Positions 5,878-6,101 of a stretch of DNA of 6,101 nucleotides are shown piece after piece. Below the pieces are notes generated by a model. The model was not told the origin of the DNA and ran no database searches. It saw only the letters and a program-made list of their open reading frames with translations. This DNA comes from an uncultured bacterium (lineage in GTDB: Bacteria; Pseudomonadota; Gammaproteobacteria; Burkholderiales; Burkholderiaceae_D). Location of the stretch: assembly GCA_903872555.1 (NCBI GenBank), contig CAIQLE010000093.1:1-6101 (forward strand), in the 5' to 3' direction. Positions within the stretch are counted from its first letter, which is position 1, and the number at the start of each line of letters is the position of its first letter. A program made the translations under genes and the position numbers.

Positions 5878-6101
5878 ATGAGTCTGAATTCAAGCACAGT
5901 AAAACCATCAACATCTCCCCGGCAGCAGACTGAATCAAACCTGCCTCCTGTGCCTAAAGCAGGCACAACAGCCGTGCCTGACCAATCTGAGGCTGAGCAA
6001 TCCGAGCCCGTACTATCCAATCGAGCTGCAAATATTTCGTCAACTTACATCTCAGACGAATTAAATCGCTCAAACACTCCAATAGTCGAACATTCAAACC
6101 C
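5878..6101 (+). CDS. Unrecognised Ser/Thr/Pro-rich protein, N-terminal part (3' end cut by window edge)
   Basis: ATG 5878 opens a frame that stays open for 74 codons to the window end. Translation initiation is supported by AAGGAAGG six bases upstream. The visible part has 14 Ser, 7 Thr and 8 Pro, no Cys, Trp or Phe, and no hydrophobic stretch, so it has neither a Sec signal peptide nor a membrane segment and is probably disordered. Only about 28 of 74 third codon positions are G or C, clearly fewer than in arsC or arsH, which hints at different ancestry. I do not recognise the family. A polar, Ser-rich, disordered N-terminus followed by a domain out of view is seen in type III secretion effectors, but also in many other proteins, so that is speculation. 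No function is assigned. Confidence 0.6.
   Translation, partial: MSLNSSTVKPSTSPRQQTESNLPPVPKAGTTAVPDQSEAEQSEPVLSNRAANISSTYISDELNRSNTPIVEHSN

Overview
The window looks like chromosome from a betaproteobacterium, probably order Burkholderiales and perhaps near Oxalobacteraceae. This rests on the protein flavour of PaaA, HtpG, ArsC and ArsH and on moderately GC-rich codon use. The family-level placement is a guess. No rRNA, tRNA, CRISPR array, IS element or integrase was seen.

Left part (1-1908): a divergent phenylacetate-catabolism locus. The 5' 294 codons of paaA, the catalytic subunit of the ring-1,2-phenylacetyl-CoA epoxidase, run leftward off the edge. A PaaX-type repressor gene runs rightward. 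The 91-bp gap between them holds an inverted repeat, TGATAC-N27-GTATCA. Its spacing is the one recalled for the PaaX operator of E. coli (TGATTC-N27-GAATCA), and its half-sites coincide with plausible -10 hexamers. The simple reading is that PaaX represses both genes until phenylacetyl-CoA accumulates.

Middle (1909-4551): a 130-bp spacer with a stem-loop and two short tandem duplications separates paaX from a convergent 152-aa RidA/YjgF-family gene. Divergent from that gene is a full-length htpG (Hsp90). A good sigma-32-like heat-shock promoter candidate (CTTGAAA-N12-TCCCAAAG) lies 50-76 bases before the htpG start.

Right part (4552-6101): arsC (glutaredoxin-type arsenate reductase, all catalytic residues present) and arsH (NADPH:FMN oxidoreductase of arsenic operons) overlap each other. 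They follow htpG on the same strand after only 45 bp, with no arsR, no arsenite pump and no clear terminator in view. After a more AT-rich spacer comes a perfect 12-bp inverted repeat whose right arm contains the Shine-Dalgarno sequence of the last gene. That gene is cut by the window edge. It encodes a Ser/Thr/Pro-rich, apparently disordered N-terminus of unknown function and has codon use unlike its neighbours.

Most of the window is ordinary core and accessory metabolism. The least explained part is the last 370 bases: the hairpin-masked ribosome binding site and the unrecognised low-complexity protein start.
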